From positions 1,674,001-1,738,000 of the forward strand of contig CAXXGA010000002.1 of the NCBI GenBank assembly GCA_963678585.2: DNA of 64,000 nt, read 5' to 3'. Positions 25,771 to 34,243 of this stretch are shown piece after piece. Both the position numbers and the translations under genes were made by a program. The notes beneath the pieces are model-generated. The model saw only the letters and a program-made list of their open reading frames with translations, was not told the origin of the DNA and did not search any database. The first letter of the stretch is position 1. Each line of letters begins with the position of its first letter. The stretch is from Breoghania sp963678585 (lineage in GTDB: Bacteria; Pseudomonadota; Alphaproteobacteria; Rhizobiales; Stappiaceae).

Positions 25771-25822
25771 ATTCCCCTCCCTTCAACATCCGCTCCAGCC
25801 CGTAGGTCCTCCCGCTCTCCAT

Positions 25823-27553
25823 TCAGTCAAGCGTCGCAGGCAGAAGCGGCAGAATGGCATCCGGCGCGCCACGCGCCGCAATGCGCCCACCATCCAGAAC
25901 GATGATCTCGTCCATTTGCGCAAGACAGGCTCTGCTGTGGGCTATCAAAAGTACCGCGCGTTCCCTCGTCATTTCCAGCACGCTTTGAAGAATATTCGCT
26001 TCGCCCGCCCGATCGAGCCCTTCCGTCGGCTCATCGAGGATCAGAACCGGCGCATCTTTCAGCAACGCGCGCGCCAGACCGAGCCTGCGCGCCTCACCAC
26101 CGGAGACTTTCGCCCCCAGAGCCCCGACAAATGTGTCGAAGCCTTGCGGCTGAGCTTCTATGAACGGCAGGATTCCGGCAATTTCGCAGGCTTCCACCAT
26201 CTTCTGACGCGGGATATCCCGGCCCGCCAGACGCAGATTGTCAGCAATGCTGGCTGAGAAAAGATGGTCCGATTGCGCCAGAACGGCAATTCTCTCGCGC
26301 CATGCGTCGGGATCGCAAGCCTCCACCGCCTGCCCGCCAAAACTGATCGACCCGCGGGGTGCGGCACGATAACGCAGGGCGAGACCGACGATGCTCGTCT
26401 TGCCCGACCCGCTGGGGCCCACCACCGCGACCCGTTTCCCCGGCGAAAGGGTCAGGCTGATATCGGTGAGCGCGGGGCGAGTCGCCCCCGGATATGTGTA
26501 GCTCACACCATCGAAAACGAGGTCGCCTTCCTTCGGCACACTTGCCGATGCGACGCCGGATTTCGGCGCCTGCCCCGGCGCTGCAACCGCGGGAACGCGA
26601 TCCGCCAGCGCAAAGATCCGCCGCGCGGAGGCCAGCACCAGCGGCAGGCTCTGCATGGCGAGCGGCAACGGCCCGACCGCCTCGAAAAGCGCCAGCCCCA
26701 GAAGCGCCAGCATGACGAGATCCGGCCCGGCAAGCGTGCCCGCCGCAACAGAGGCCCCGCCGAGACCGATCACCACGATCAGCCCAAGATGCGACGCAAG
26801 CCCGACGCTTGCAGAGGCAAGTCCCGTCAATCGCGCGATCCGCTGCTCGTCGTCGATCAGCGCCTCGCTGGTTGAAAGAACCGCATCGCGATGAAGGTGG
26901 TCGGGATCGTAGATATCGAGTTCCGCGCGCCCCTCCAGATGATCCACCAGAAGGGCATTGAGTTCCGCGGTGTTCTCGCTGACACGCCGCGCCGGTGCCG
27001 CACTCACCGCGCCGATGAAAAGCGGCACCATCACGCCCGCGCCCAGAGCGAGCAATGCGAAGATGACGGCGACCGCCGCCTCGTAGCGCGCCGCAAAGGC
27101 GATGCCTGCCGCCAGCACGATCACCGCAACGACAATCGGCTGAATGATGCGCAGGAAGGCGAATTCAAGCCGGTCGATATCGCCACGGAGCCGGGTCAGC
27201 AGATCGCCGGAACGTGCATCTTCCAGCGCGGCGGGCGCCAGCGGCTCCAGACGGGAGAACAGCCAGGGCCGGAGCTTTGCGACGAATTTCAGCGTCGCCT
27301 CGTGGCCCACCAGCCGCTCCGCATAGCGTCCGGCCGTGCGCGCCATGGCGAAGGCCCGGATCATCCCCGCGGGCGTGAAATAGTTCATGCTGACGCCCGC
27401 GATGCCCGCCGCCGCCATTGCCGTGATGAACCAGCCCGACGTCGCCATCAGCGCCACATGGGCAAGCGTCGCAATCGCAGAAAGCGCGATGGACAGCAGC
27501 ATCCAGCCGGCGTGCGGACGCATCAGCTTCAGGAGGCGGCGAAAATCGCTCAT
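25823..27553 (-). CDS. cydC: Thiol reductant ABC exporter subunit CydC
   Basis: 576 aa fused membrane and ATPase half-transporter. About six membrane helices occupy residues 1-310. Walker A is GPSGSGKTSIVGLAL, the signature is KVSGGEARRLGLARALLKD, and Walker B is VLILDEPTEGLD. With CydD it exports glutathione/cysteine to the periplasm, needed for assembly of cytochrome bd. The start overlaps the cydD stop (ATGA, 27550-27553). It is fifth in cydA-cydB-cydX-cydD-cydC. Confidence 0.94.
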   Translation of the reverse strand: MSDFRRLLKLMRPHAGWMLLSIALSAIATLAHVALMATSGWFITAMAAAGIAGVSMNYFTPAGMIRAFAMARTAGRYAERLVGHEATLKFVAKLRPWLFSRLEPLAPAALEDARSGDLLTRLRGDIDRLEFAFLRIIQPIVVAVIVLAAGIAFAARYEAAVAVIFALLALGAGVMVPLFIGAVSAAPARRVSENTAELNALLVDHLEGRAELDIYDPDHLHRDAVLSTSEALIDDEQRIARLTGLASASVGLASHLGLIVVIGLGGASVAAGTLAGPDLVMLALLGLALFEAVGPLPLAMQSLPLVLASARRIFALADRVPAVAAPGQAPKSGVASASVPKEGDLVFDGVSYTYPGATRPALTDISLTLSPGKRVAVVGPSGSGKTSIVGLALRYRAAPRGSISFGGQAVEACDPDAWRERIAVLAQSDHLFSASIADNLRLAGRDIPRQKMVEACEIAGILPFIEAQPQGFDTFVGALGAKVSGGEARRLGLARALLKDAPVLILDEPTEGLDRAGEANILQSVLEMTRERAVLLIAHSRACLAQMDEIIVLDGGRIAARGAPDAILPLLPATLD

Positions 27554-29271
27554 GACAGCGCCTCCTGTCCGGCATCCTCGCGCAAGTCGTCCCGCCCCCC
27601 AACAAGACGCCCAGCGTCAAGGCGGACAACGCGGGTTGCCTGCGCAATCGTTGCGGGCCTGTGCGCCACCATCAGCGCCGTGCGCCCCGGCAACAGCCGA
27701 CCGATAGCCGCCTGCACCCGCGCCTCCGATTCCGCATCCAGATGCGCGGTCGGCTCATCGAGAACGATCACCGGCGCATCGCGGTAGAAGGCGCGCGCCA
27801 GCGCCAGCCGGTGAGCCTCGCCGCCCGAAAGCCCGGCTCCGCCCTCGCCGATGCGCGCATCGAGCCCATCCGGCAGACGCGCCACCACATCCGCAAGATC
27901 GGCCTGCGCGACGGCCTCCGTCATGCGTTCGCGATCAGGCGCGGTTTCACCCGGCGCGATATTGGCGGCAAGCGTTCCGGCAAAGACCCGCGGACGCTGC
28001 GCGACATAGCCCACGAGCCCGCGCCACGCCTTGATATCGAGATCCGCAAGCGCCACGCCGTTGATCAGAACACGCCCGTCCGTCGGCCGGACGAAACCCA
28101 GCAGAAGATTGAGGAGGCTCGATTTCCCCGCCCCCGAAGGTCCGACCAGCGCCACCGCCTCGCCCGCCGACACCGTGAAGGAGATGCCGGAAAGCGCGCG
28201 CCGCTCATCGGCAAAGGAGAGACTGACATTCTCGAACGAAATCTCGATGCGCGAAGGATCGGCGATGATTTCGGTGCCGCCGGGCTCGGCCAGTTCCGGC
28301 ACGTCCTGAAGCGTCACGATGCCTTCAGCCGCCCCCACCGCCTCCATGCGCGCATGATAGGCCGTGCCCATGGCGCGCAGCGGCAGATAAAACTCAGGCG
28401 CCAGCAGCAGGATGAAGAGCCCCTGAAAGTAGTCCATCTGGCCCCACATCAGCCGGAAACCGACCAGCACCGCGACCAGCGCGATGGACACGGTCGCGAA
28501 AAACTCCAGCACCAGCGACGACAGGAACGCCACGCGCAGCACCGCCATCGTGTCGCGCCGATAGGCATCGGCAACGCGCGCCACCTCGCCCGTCATGCGC
28601 TTGGCGGCGTTGAACGCCTTGAGCGTGGCAAGCCCCTGCACCGCATCCAGCAGATGACCCGACATGCGTTGCAGGCGGCCCCACTGGCGCTGGTTGAGCT
28701 TCTCCGTGCCCTCCCCGATCAGGATCATGAAGACGGGAATAAGCGGGGCCGTCACCAGAAAGATCAGGGCCGACAGCCAGTCGTAAGGCAGCACCACGAG
28801 AAAGATGGCGAGCGGCAGGAGCCCGGCCATGACGGTGGCCGGGATATAGCGCGAATAATAGGGTTCGATGGCCCGGACCCCGTCGGCAATCGCGGTGACG
28901 GTTTCGCCGGTCTTCAGGTCCGCAAGCCCCACCGGGCCGATGCGTTCCACCTGTTCCGCCAGATGCCCGCGCAAGGCGCGCATGACGGTGGCGGCAGCAG
29001 AAAAGGAAAAGAGATCGGTCGCCCATGCGGCCACCGCACGCGCCGCGACCACGCCCGTCAGCAGGGCGAATTCGGGAACGACGGCGGAAAAGGGCAGATC
29101 GTGGAAGATCAGCCCGTTCAGGATGCGGGCGACCAGGAAGGCCTGCGCGATGACGGCGAGCCCCGTCGCCATCGCGCATGCCAGTGTCAGACGAAGATCG
29201 CGGTGAGCGGTCTTCTTGAAGCCTTTGAGAAAGGCGTTGAGACGTTTGCGATCAGCCGTAATGGAAGCCAT
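27550..29271 (-). CDS. cydD: Thiol reductant ABC exporter subunit CydD
   Basis: 573 aa half-transporter. The N-terminal membrane domain (for example VTAPLIPVFMILIGEGTEKL, with the polar loop WGRLQRMSGHLLDAVQGLAT typical of CydD) is followed by an ATPase domain: Walker A GPSGAGKSSLLNLLLGF, signature LSGGEAHRLALARAFYRD, and Walker B VIVLDEPTAHLD. It pairs with CydC in the inner membrane to export thiols required for bd oxidase heme insertion. It lies 34 bp after cydX and overlaps cydC by 4 bp. Confidence 0.94.
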   Translation of the reverse strand: MASITADRKRLNAFLKGFKKTAHRDLRLTLACAMATGLAVIAQAFLVARILNGLIFHDLPFSAVVPEFALLTGVVAARAVAAWATDLFSFSAAATVMRALRGHLAEQVERIGPVGLADLKTGETVTAIADGVRAIEPYYSRYIPATVMAGLLPLAIFLVVLPYDWLSALIFLVTAPLIPVFMILIGEGTEKLNQRQWGRLQRMSGHLLDAVQGLATLKAFNAAKRMTGEVARVADAYRRDTMAVLRVAFLSSLVLEFFATVSIALVAVLVGFRLMWGQMDYFQGLFILLLAPEFYLPLRAMGTAYHARMEAVGAAEGIVTLQDVPELAEPGGTEIIADPSRIEISFENVSLSFADERRALSGISFTVSAGEAVALVGPSGAGKSSLLNLLLGFVRPTDGRVLINGVALADLDIKAWRGLVGYVAQRPRVFAGTLAANIAPGETAPDRERMTEAVAQADLADVVARLPDGLDARIGEGGAGLSGGEAHRLALARAFYRDAPVIVLDEPTAHLDAESEARVQAAIGRLLPGRTALMVAHRPATIAQATRVVRLDAGRLVGGRDDLREDAGQEALS

Positions 29272-29305
29272 CTCCGTGTCGGTTTTCCGCTCGTCTCACA
29301 CGCGC

Positions 29306-29452
29306 CTAATGGCGCTCGCCATCCCGGGCACCGTTGTGATGTCCGTTCTCGTCGGCGACTTCGAACTCGTTCTGGAATTCGTACCACATCACGTTGATGA
29401 TCGAGATGCAGAGCGCTGCCGTCACGCCAAGGATCCAGGCAAAGTACCACAT
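29306..29452 (-). CDS. cydX: Cytochrome bd oxidase small subunit CydX/CbdX
   Basis: 48 aa; MWYFAWILGVTAALCISIIN followed by VMWYE is the near-invariant CydX signature, a single membrane helix with a charged histidine-rich tail (HHNGARDGERH). It associates with CydAB in the inner membrane and stabilises the d-type heme. It starts 23 bp after the cydB stop with GGAAAT upstream and precedes cydD. Its tail is longer than in E. coli (37 aa). Confidence 0.93.
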   Translation of the reverse strand: MWYFAWILGVTAALCISIINVMWYEFQNEFEVADENGHHNGARDGERH

Positions 29453-29475
29453 GGGATTTCCTTTCTCGTGTCGGC

Positions 29476-30630
29476 TCAGTAGGCCTGATGGGTGTTTTCT
29501 TCGATGTGCTCCACCGTGATCCGGCCCCACATATGGTAGTAGGCCCAGATCGTGTAGAGGATCACGATCGGCAGGAAGATCGCGACAGCCCAGAACATCA
29601 CTGTCAGCGTCAGATGGCTGGAAGGCGCATCCCACACCGTCAGGCTCGACACCAGATCGGTGCTTGAAGGCATGACGAACGGGAAGAGCGACAGCCCCGC
29701 CGTACCGATGATGCCCGTCAGCGACAGCCCGGAGAACACGAAGGCGAAGCCCGGCCTGTCAATCCGCGACAGAAGCCACACGATGAGCGGCCCGCCCAAC
29801 CCGATAATCGGGACAAGCATCGAGGCGGGAATGCGGGAATAGACATCCAGCCACGCGCCCGGCGCCCTGATGACCTCCTTGGCCAACGGATTCGCAACCC
29901 CACCCGGATCGACCTCGGAGACGATCCTGTAGCCGTCGATCCCCATCGCCACCCAGACGCCGGCGATCGCGAAGATCAGCGTCACAGCCGGCGCAAGGAT
30001 ATTGAGAACCGACTTCGCCCGCTCCTCGATCACGTAGTCGGCGCGAAGCTGCAACCAGACCGCACCGTGCATGGCCAGCATGGCGACGGAGAGCACGCCC
30101 GCCAGCAGAGCGAACGGGTTCAGAAGCGGCAGCAGCGCCCACAGATAGTTGGCGTCGTAGTGAGGCCGCAGGAACTGGTCGAGATGGAACGGCACGCCCT
30201 GCAACAGGTTGCCGAAGGCAACGCCGAAGATCAGCGACGGCACCAGCCCACCCACGAACAGGCCCCAGTCCCACGTGTTGCGCCAGCGCGCATTATCGAG
30301 CTTGGAGCGGTAGTCGAAGCCCACGGGTCTCAAGAACAACGCCGCGAGCACGAGGAACATGGCCAGATAGAAGCCGGAAAAGGCTGTGGCGTAGACCGCC
30401 GGCCAGGCGGCGAAGATCGCGCCGCCGGCCGTGATGAACCACACTTGGTTTCCGTCCCAGTGCGGGGCCACCGCATTGATGACGACGCGGCGTTCCGTGT
30501 CGTTCTGCCCAAGGAAGGGCAGCAGTATGCCCACGCCCATATCCATGCCGTCGGTGACGGCAAATCCGATCAGGAGCGCACCGACCAGCACCCACCAGAC
30601 CAGCTTAAGGGTTTCATAATCGAGCAACAT
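29476..30630 (-). CDS. cydB: Cytochrome bd ubiquinol oxidase subunit II CydB
   Basis: 384 aa with about nine hydrophobic helices. The opening LDYETLKLVWWVLVGALLIG and the motif FAVTDGMDMGVGILLPFLG are typical of CydB, as is WDGNQVWFITAGGAIFAAWP. It forms the heterodimer with CydA that reduces oxygen with high affinity using quinol. It starts 26 bp after cydA and ends 23 bp before cydX. Sequence fits both the bd and the cyanide-insensitive CIO group. Confidence 0.97.
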   Translation of the reverse strand: MLLDYETLKLVWWVLVGALLIGFAVTDGMDMGVGILLPFLGQNDTERRVVINAVAPHWDGNQVWFITAGGAIFAAWPAVYATAFSGFYLAMFLVLAALFLRPVGFDYRSKLDNARWRNTWDWGLFVGGLVPSLIFGVAFGNLLQGVPFHLDQFLRPHYDANYLWALLPLLNPFALLAGVLSVAMLAMHGAVWLQLRADYVIEERAKSVLNILAPAVTLIFAIAGVWVAMGIDGYRIVSEVDPGGVANPLAKEVIRAPGAWLDVYSRIPASMLVPIIGLGGPLIVWLLSRIDRPGFAFVFSGLSLTGIIGTAGLSLFPFVMPSSTDLVSSLTVWDAPSSHLTLTVMFWAVAIFLPIVILYTIWAYYHMWGRITVEHIEENTHQAY

Positions 30631-30656
30631 GGCTCGGTCCTTTCATGCTTCGCGGT

Positions 30657-32237
30657 TCACTCGGCGGGGGAAAATCCGAGGGCATCGCCCCGGGTCTCGT
30701 GGTAGTAGCGGCCCGTGTGCAACGAGCTGGGCCCCAACCGCGCAAAGCGGAACATCAGGTACATCTCGATGACCAGCAGGATCGTGTAGAAGATCAGGTA
30801 ACCGGCCATGGAGGTGATGATGTCGGCGACGGTGAGCGACGAGGTTGCAAGGAACGTCGGCAATACCTCGCCGATGGCCCAGGGCTGACGGCCCATTTCC
30901 GCCACGATCCAGCCAAGCTCCGCGGCAAGCCAGGGCAGCGGAATGCACCAGACCAGAACCCGCAGCAGGAACCTGCTGTTCTCCAGCTTGCCCACGGCAA
31001 GCTTGTAGAAGGAGAGCACGAACAGCAGCAGCATGAAGAAGCCGAAGCCCACCATGATGCGGAAGCTCCAGAACAGGTAGCTCACGTTCGGGATGGTATC
31101 GATCGCAGCCTGTGCGATCTGCTCGTCGGTGGCATCGGACGGGTTCTCGACATAGGCCTTCAGCAGGAGACCGAAACCGAGATCCTGCTTGTGATCTTCG
31201 AAGACCGCCTTGTTCTCGTCGGAGGTATCCCCGGCCCTGAGCGCCTCAAGTTTCTCGTAGGCGATGATGCCGGAGCGGATGCGCACCTCATGCTCTTCGA
31301 TGAGATCCTTGATACCCTTGACTTCCTTGTCGAGCGAACGCGTCGTGATCAGGCCCATCACCCACGGGATCTGGATCGCGCCATCCGTGCGCATTTCCTC
31401 CTGATTGGGGAAGCCCAGCAGCGTGAAGGCCGCCGGCGCGGGTGCGGTATGCCACTCGGCCTCGATGGCCGCCAGCTTCACCTTCTGCACATCGCCCAGT
31501 TCGTAACCGCTTTCATCGCCCAGCACGATCACCGCCAGAGAGGCGGCGACGCCGAAGCCCGCGGCAACCGCGAAGGAGCGCTTGGCGAAGGCCAGATCGC
31601 GGCCCTTGAGGATGTACCAGGCCGAAATGCCGATCACGAACATGGAGGCCGTCACATATCCCGCGGCAACCGTGTGGATGAACTTGACCTGCGCGACCGG
31701 ATTGAAAACGACCTCCCAGAAGTTCGTCATCTCCATTCGCATGGTCTCGGCGGAAAACTCCGAACCGACCGGGTTCTGCATCCACGCATTCGCGACGAGA
31801 ATCCACAGTGCGGAGATATTCGTGCCCAGCGCAACCAGCACCACCACGGCCAGATATTTGACCTTGGAAAGCCGGTCGCGACCCAGTAGCAGCAGGCCGA
31901 CGAAGGTGGATTCAAGGAAGAAGGCCATCAGCCCTTCGATAGCCAGCGGCGCGCCGAATACATCGCCCACATAGTGCGAGTAATAGGCCCAGTTCGTGCC
32001 GAACTGGAACTCCATGGTCAGGCCCGTCGTGACGCCGAGCGCGAAATTGATCGCGAACAGCTTGGTCCAGAACCGCGACATGTCGCGGTAGATCTCCTTG
32101 CCCGTCATCACATAGACGGACTCCATGATCACCAGGATCCAGGTCAGCCCCAATGTCAGCGGAACGAAGATGAAGTGGTAAAGCGCTACAGCGGCAAACT
32201 GCCAGCGCGACAGCTCCACGAAGGTGGGATCGATCAT
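30657..32237 (-). CDS. cydA: Cytochrome bd ubiquinol oxidase subunit I CydA
   Basis: 526 aa. SRWQFAAVALYHFIFVPLTL at the N-terminus holds the heme b595-ligand histidine; the heme d ligand region GLMAFFLESTFVGLLLLG and the quinol (Q) loop with its charged residues are visible. The catalytic subunit of the high-affinity terminal oxidase, used under low oxygen or stress. GGGAGCC before the ATG is a good ribosome site. First gene of the cyd operon. The 165 bp upstream contain the perfect palindrome GAATTATAATTC (32334-32345). Confidence 0.97.
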   Translation of the reverse strand: MIDPTFVELSRWQFAAVALYHFIFVPLTLGLTWILVIMESVYVMTGKEIYRDMSRFWTKLFAINFALGVTTGLTMEFQFGTNWAYYSHYVGDVFGAPLAIEGLMAFFLESTFVGLLLLGRDRLSKVKYLAVVVLVALGTNISALWILVANAWMQNPVGSEFSAETMRMEMTNFWEVVFNPVAQVKFIHTVAAGYVTASMFVIGISAWYILKGRDLAFAKRSFAVAAGFGVAASLAVIVLGDESGYELGDVQKVKLAAIEAEWHTAPAPAAFTLLGFPNQEEMRTDGAIQIPWVMGLITTRSLDKEVKGIKDLIEEHEVRIRSGIIAYEKLEALRAGDTSDENKAVFEDHKQDLGFGLLLKAYVENPSDATDEQIAQAAIDTIPNVSYLFWSFRIMVGFGFFMLLLFVLSFYKLAVGKLENSRFLLRVLVWCIPLPWLAAELGWIVAEMGRQPWAIGEVLPTFLATSSLTVADIITSMAGYLIFYTILLVIEMYLMFRFARLGPSSLHTGRYYHETRGDALGFSPAE

Positions 32238-32333
32238 AGTGCGGCTCCCTCGAAAACACGCCGCGCCGATCGATGACGGACGTGCCTATTGTCGCCCAAA
32301 TTGAGCGAAACCTTACGCACAAACAGTGATTGA

Positions 32334-32345
32334 GAATTATAATTC
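32334..32345. promoter_or_regulatory. Perfect palindrome GAATTATAATTC upstream of cydA
   Basis: A 12-bp perfect palindrome lies 97 bp before the cydA start in an AT-rich stretch. Read on the minus strand it contains TATAAT, so it may be the -10 element of the cyd promoter, an operator, or both. No clear FNR box is seen here. Confidence 0.4.
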
Positions 32346-32402
32346 GACGAATTCTACTTACCTTGGTTAGCCCATCATTCTACCCCCTGACCAGCACCGC
32401 CA

Positions 32403-32798
32403 TCAGCAGCGCGTCACTAGGTCGCAAGCCCACTCTTCCATGACGGCATTGGCCACCGGCATGGGTGTTTCGAGAAAACTGATGACGAACCGTTCGCCGA
32501 TTTCCACGACCCCGATGGATCGCGGTCTCAACGCAAGGCACTCCGGCTGAGAGATGGCCAGACCGAAGCAAACCACGACGTTCACGGCTCCGACGATGCC
32601 CGGCGCGATCTCGCCGTCGGCAAGCGCCCGCGTATGGGCATAGTGGTCGAATACCGAAATCAGGCGCGCAACCGGGTGCGCTTCCGCCAGGCTCACGAAG
32701 TGGCCCACGACGGCGTCGAGCGTCGCGAACTTGCAGTCGGTCTTGTCGATCTTCAGCACAAAGACCGGGAAGTTTTCGTGCACGATGCTGTGTAACAT
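32403..32798 (-). CDS. Conserved hypothetical protein (DUF6858-like), upstream of cydA
   Basis: 131 aa from the ATG at 32798; a longer frame upstream lacks a ribosome site and protein-like composition. It is soluble, without signal peptide. Conserved-looking stretches are HENFPVFVLKIDKTDCKFA, ISVFDHYAHTRALADGEIAP and RPRSIGVVEIGERFVISFLE, which I recognise as a small uncharacterised family (possibly DUF6858) seen in Alphaproteobacteria and Campylobacterota. The function is unknown. It is transcribed in the same direction as cydA, 165 bp upstream, and could be a monocistronic gene of the same low-oxygen regime. The ribosome site is weak. Confidence 0.75.
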   Translation of the reverse strand: MLHSIVHENFPVFVLKIDKTDCKFATLDAVVGHFVSLAEAHPVARLISVFDHYAHTRALADGEIAPGIVGAVNVVVCFGLAISQPECLALRPRSIGVVEIGERFVISFLETPMPVANAVMEEWACDLVTRC

Positions 32799-33314
32799 CA
32801 AAAAACCACGACGGAACGGATTGAACCTGATGAGCCCGCCAGTCGGAGGCTCAACGCCCCATTGCGGACCCGGTATCGTTCCTCCCGAAAACCGGTATCG
32901 GCCTTCAGCCAAGGCCCGGGAGATACGACCGGCACTTTTGTCGGCCGGGAACGCCTCACCTGTCATTGCGGATACGCAACGGCACCTGACGCGCCGGAAA
33001 AGCGCCTGTGCCGACAATAATTTGGCCCATCCGGGAAAATCCGCTTTAGGCCAATTCGAAACAAGACTACAGGGCTCAACCTGCCCGAAACCTGCAGAAA
33101 ATACCCCTTGTAGAAACAAGAGGCAAAACCGATTCATACGCAATGATAACCGGACGTCAGCATAGCGCTCCTGATCAAAAGTCCACAATAGGCGCAGATC
33201 ACATCCCAGCCCCGCGCGGCGCTGAAAACCGCAAGACCATCGGCAAACGAAAAGGCCGCCCGCCTCTCTGACAGAGGCGCACAGCCTTTTTCATCTCACC
33301 GAATGCAATCGGGT
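32799..33314. other. Intergenic region, no gene
   Basis: About 515 bp between the small conserved gene and uspA. It contains the terminator at 33249-33292 and presumably the promoter of the 131-aa gene. Nothing else is supported. Confidence 0.6.
33249..33292. terminator. Rho-independent terminator, bidirectional
   Basis: AAAAGGC and GCCTTTTT surround the stem GCCTCT-CTGAC-AGAGGC; T runs occur in both directions. It lies just after the uspA stop (minus strand) and ends the sulP-uspA transcript. Confidence 0.8.
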
Positions 33315-34175
33315 CTAGCGGAAGAGAACCACCGGCACCTTGCACGAGCGCAGCATCTCGGTGGTCGTGGACCCGATGATGAGCGTGCGGATGCGCGAAT
33401 GGCCGTAGGCGCCCATCAAAAGGAGGTCGAAGCCCTCTTCCTCGATCATGCCGGAGATCACGGCATCGGCGGTGCCGTTGCGCACATCGCACTCAGCTTC
33501 CAGTCCGCCGGCGCGCAGGATGGCGAGGGCATCATCCAGCTTCTTGCGCGTTTCCTGCGAATCCACTGCCACCGTCAAAAGCGTAATCTGGAGCCCCGCA
33601 TAGAGCGGATTGCGAGCCACATGGTCCACGGCCTTCATGGCCGACGTCCCGCCGTCATAGGCGATCAGGATCTTGTTGATGGGCTTGAAAGCGCGCGAAG
33701 CCACGAACAGAGGCCGCGTGGCGGCGCGCGCGATGCGCTCCAGATTGGAGCCCAGATGCAGCTTTGCGAAATCCGCCGCCTCGCCCCGCTTGCCGACCGC
33801 AACGACGCTGGCGTCCTTTTCAAGCTCCGCCATCGTCTCCACGATATCGCCGTGGCGCAAAAGCGTGGTCACTTCGCTCACACCGGCGGTTTCCACCACC
33901 GCGCGCGCATCTTCCAGAATTGCCCGGCCGCGCTCGCGCGCCAGCTTGGCGCGCTTTTCGTCCAGTTCGCTCAGTTCGTTCAGCAGCGCGGTGCGTGCGC
34001 CCAGCGCGAGGCTTCCGCTGAAATCCCCCGTATCCGGGGCTTCGCGCCTGCCCAGCACATGCGCCAGCGTAATGGAAGAACCGGTTCGCGCAGCCGCCCA
34101 TGCCGCATGTTCGCACACGCTCCTGGAATAGACCGATCCATCCACCAGCACGACGATCTTCTCAGCCATTGCCAT
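33315..34175 (-). CDS. Universal stress protein, tandem UspA domains
   Basis: 286 aa with two Usp domains of about 140 aa. The first (KIVVLVDGSVYSRSVCEHAA) is degenerate. The second (KILIAYDGGTSAMKAVDHVA, ending LLLMGAYGHSRIRTLIIGST) has the ATP-binding pattern G-x2-G-x9-G(S/T). It is a cytoplasmic stress or nucleotide-sensing protein. It lies 68 bp after the SulP transporter gene on the same strand, so the two are probably co-transcribed and may cooperate. Two ATGs (34175 and 34169) are both possible starts. Confidence 0.92.
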   Translation of the reverse strand: MAMAEKIVVLVDGSVYSRSVCEHAAWAAARTGSSITLAHVLGRREAPDTGDFSGSLALGARTALLNELSELDEKRAKLARERGRAILEDARAVVETAGVSEVTTLLRHGDIVETMAELEKDASVVAVGKRGEAADFAKLHLGSNLERIARAATRPLFVASRAFKPINKILIAYDGGTSAMKAVDHVARNPLYAGLQITLLTVAVDSQETRKKLDDALAILRAGGLEAECDVRNGTADAVISGMIEEEGFDLLLMGAYGHSRIRTLIIGSTTTEMLRSCKVPVVLFR

Positions 34176-34243
34176 CTCTTTCCCGTCTTGTTTCCGTTAG
34201 GCCCGTGGCTTTCCGCTCAGGCGGTCATAAGTGTGGGTGAGGC

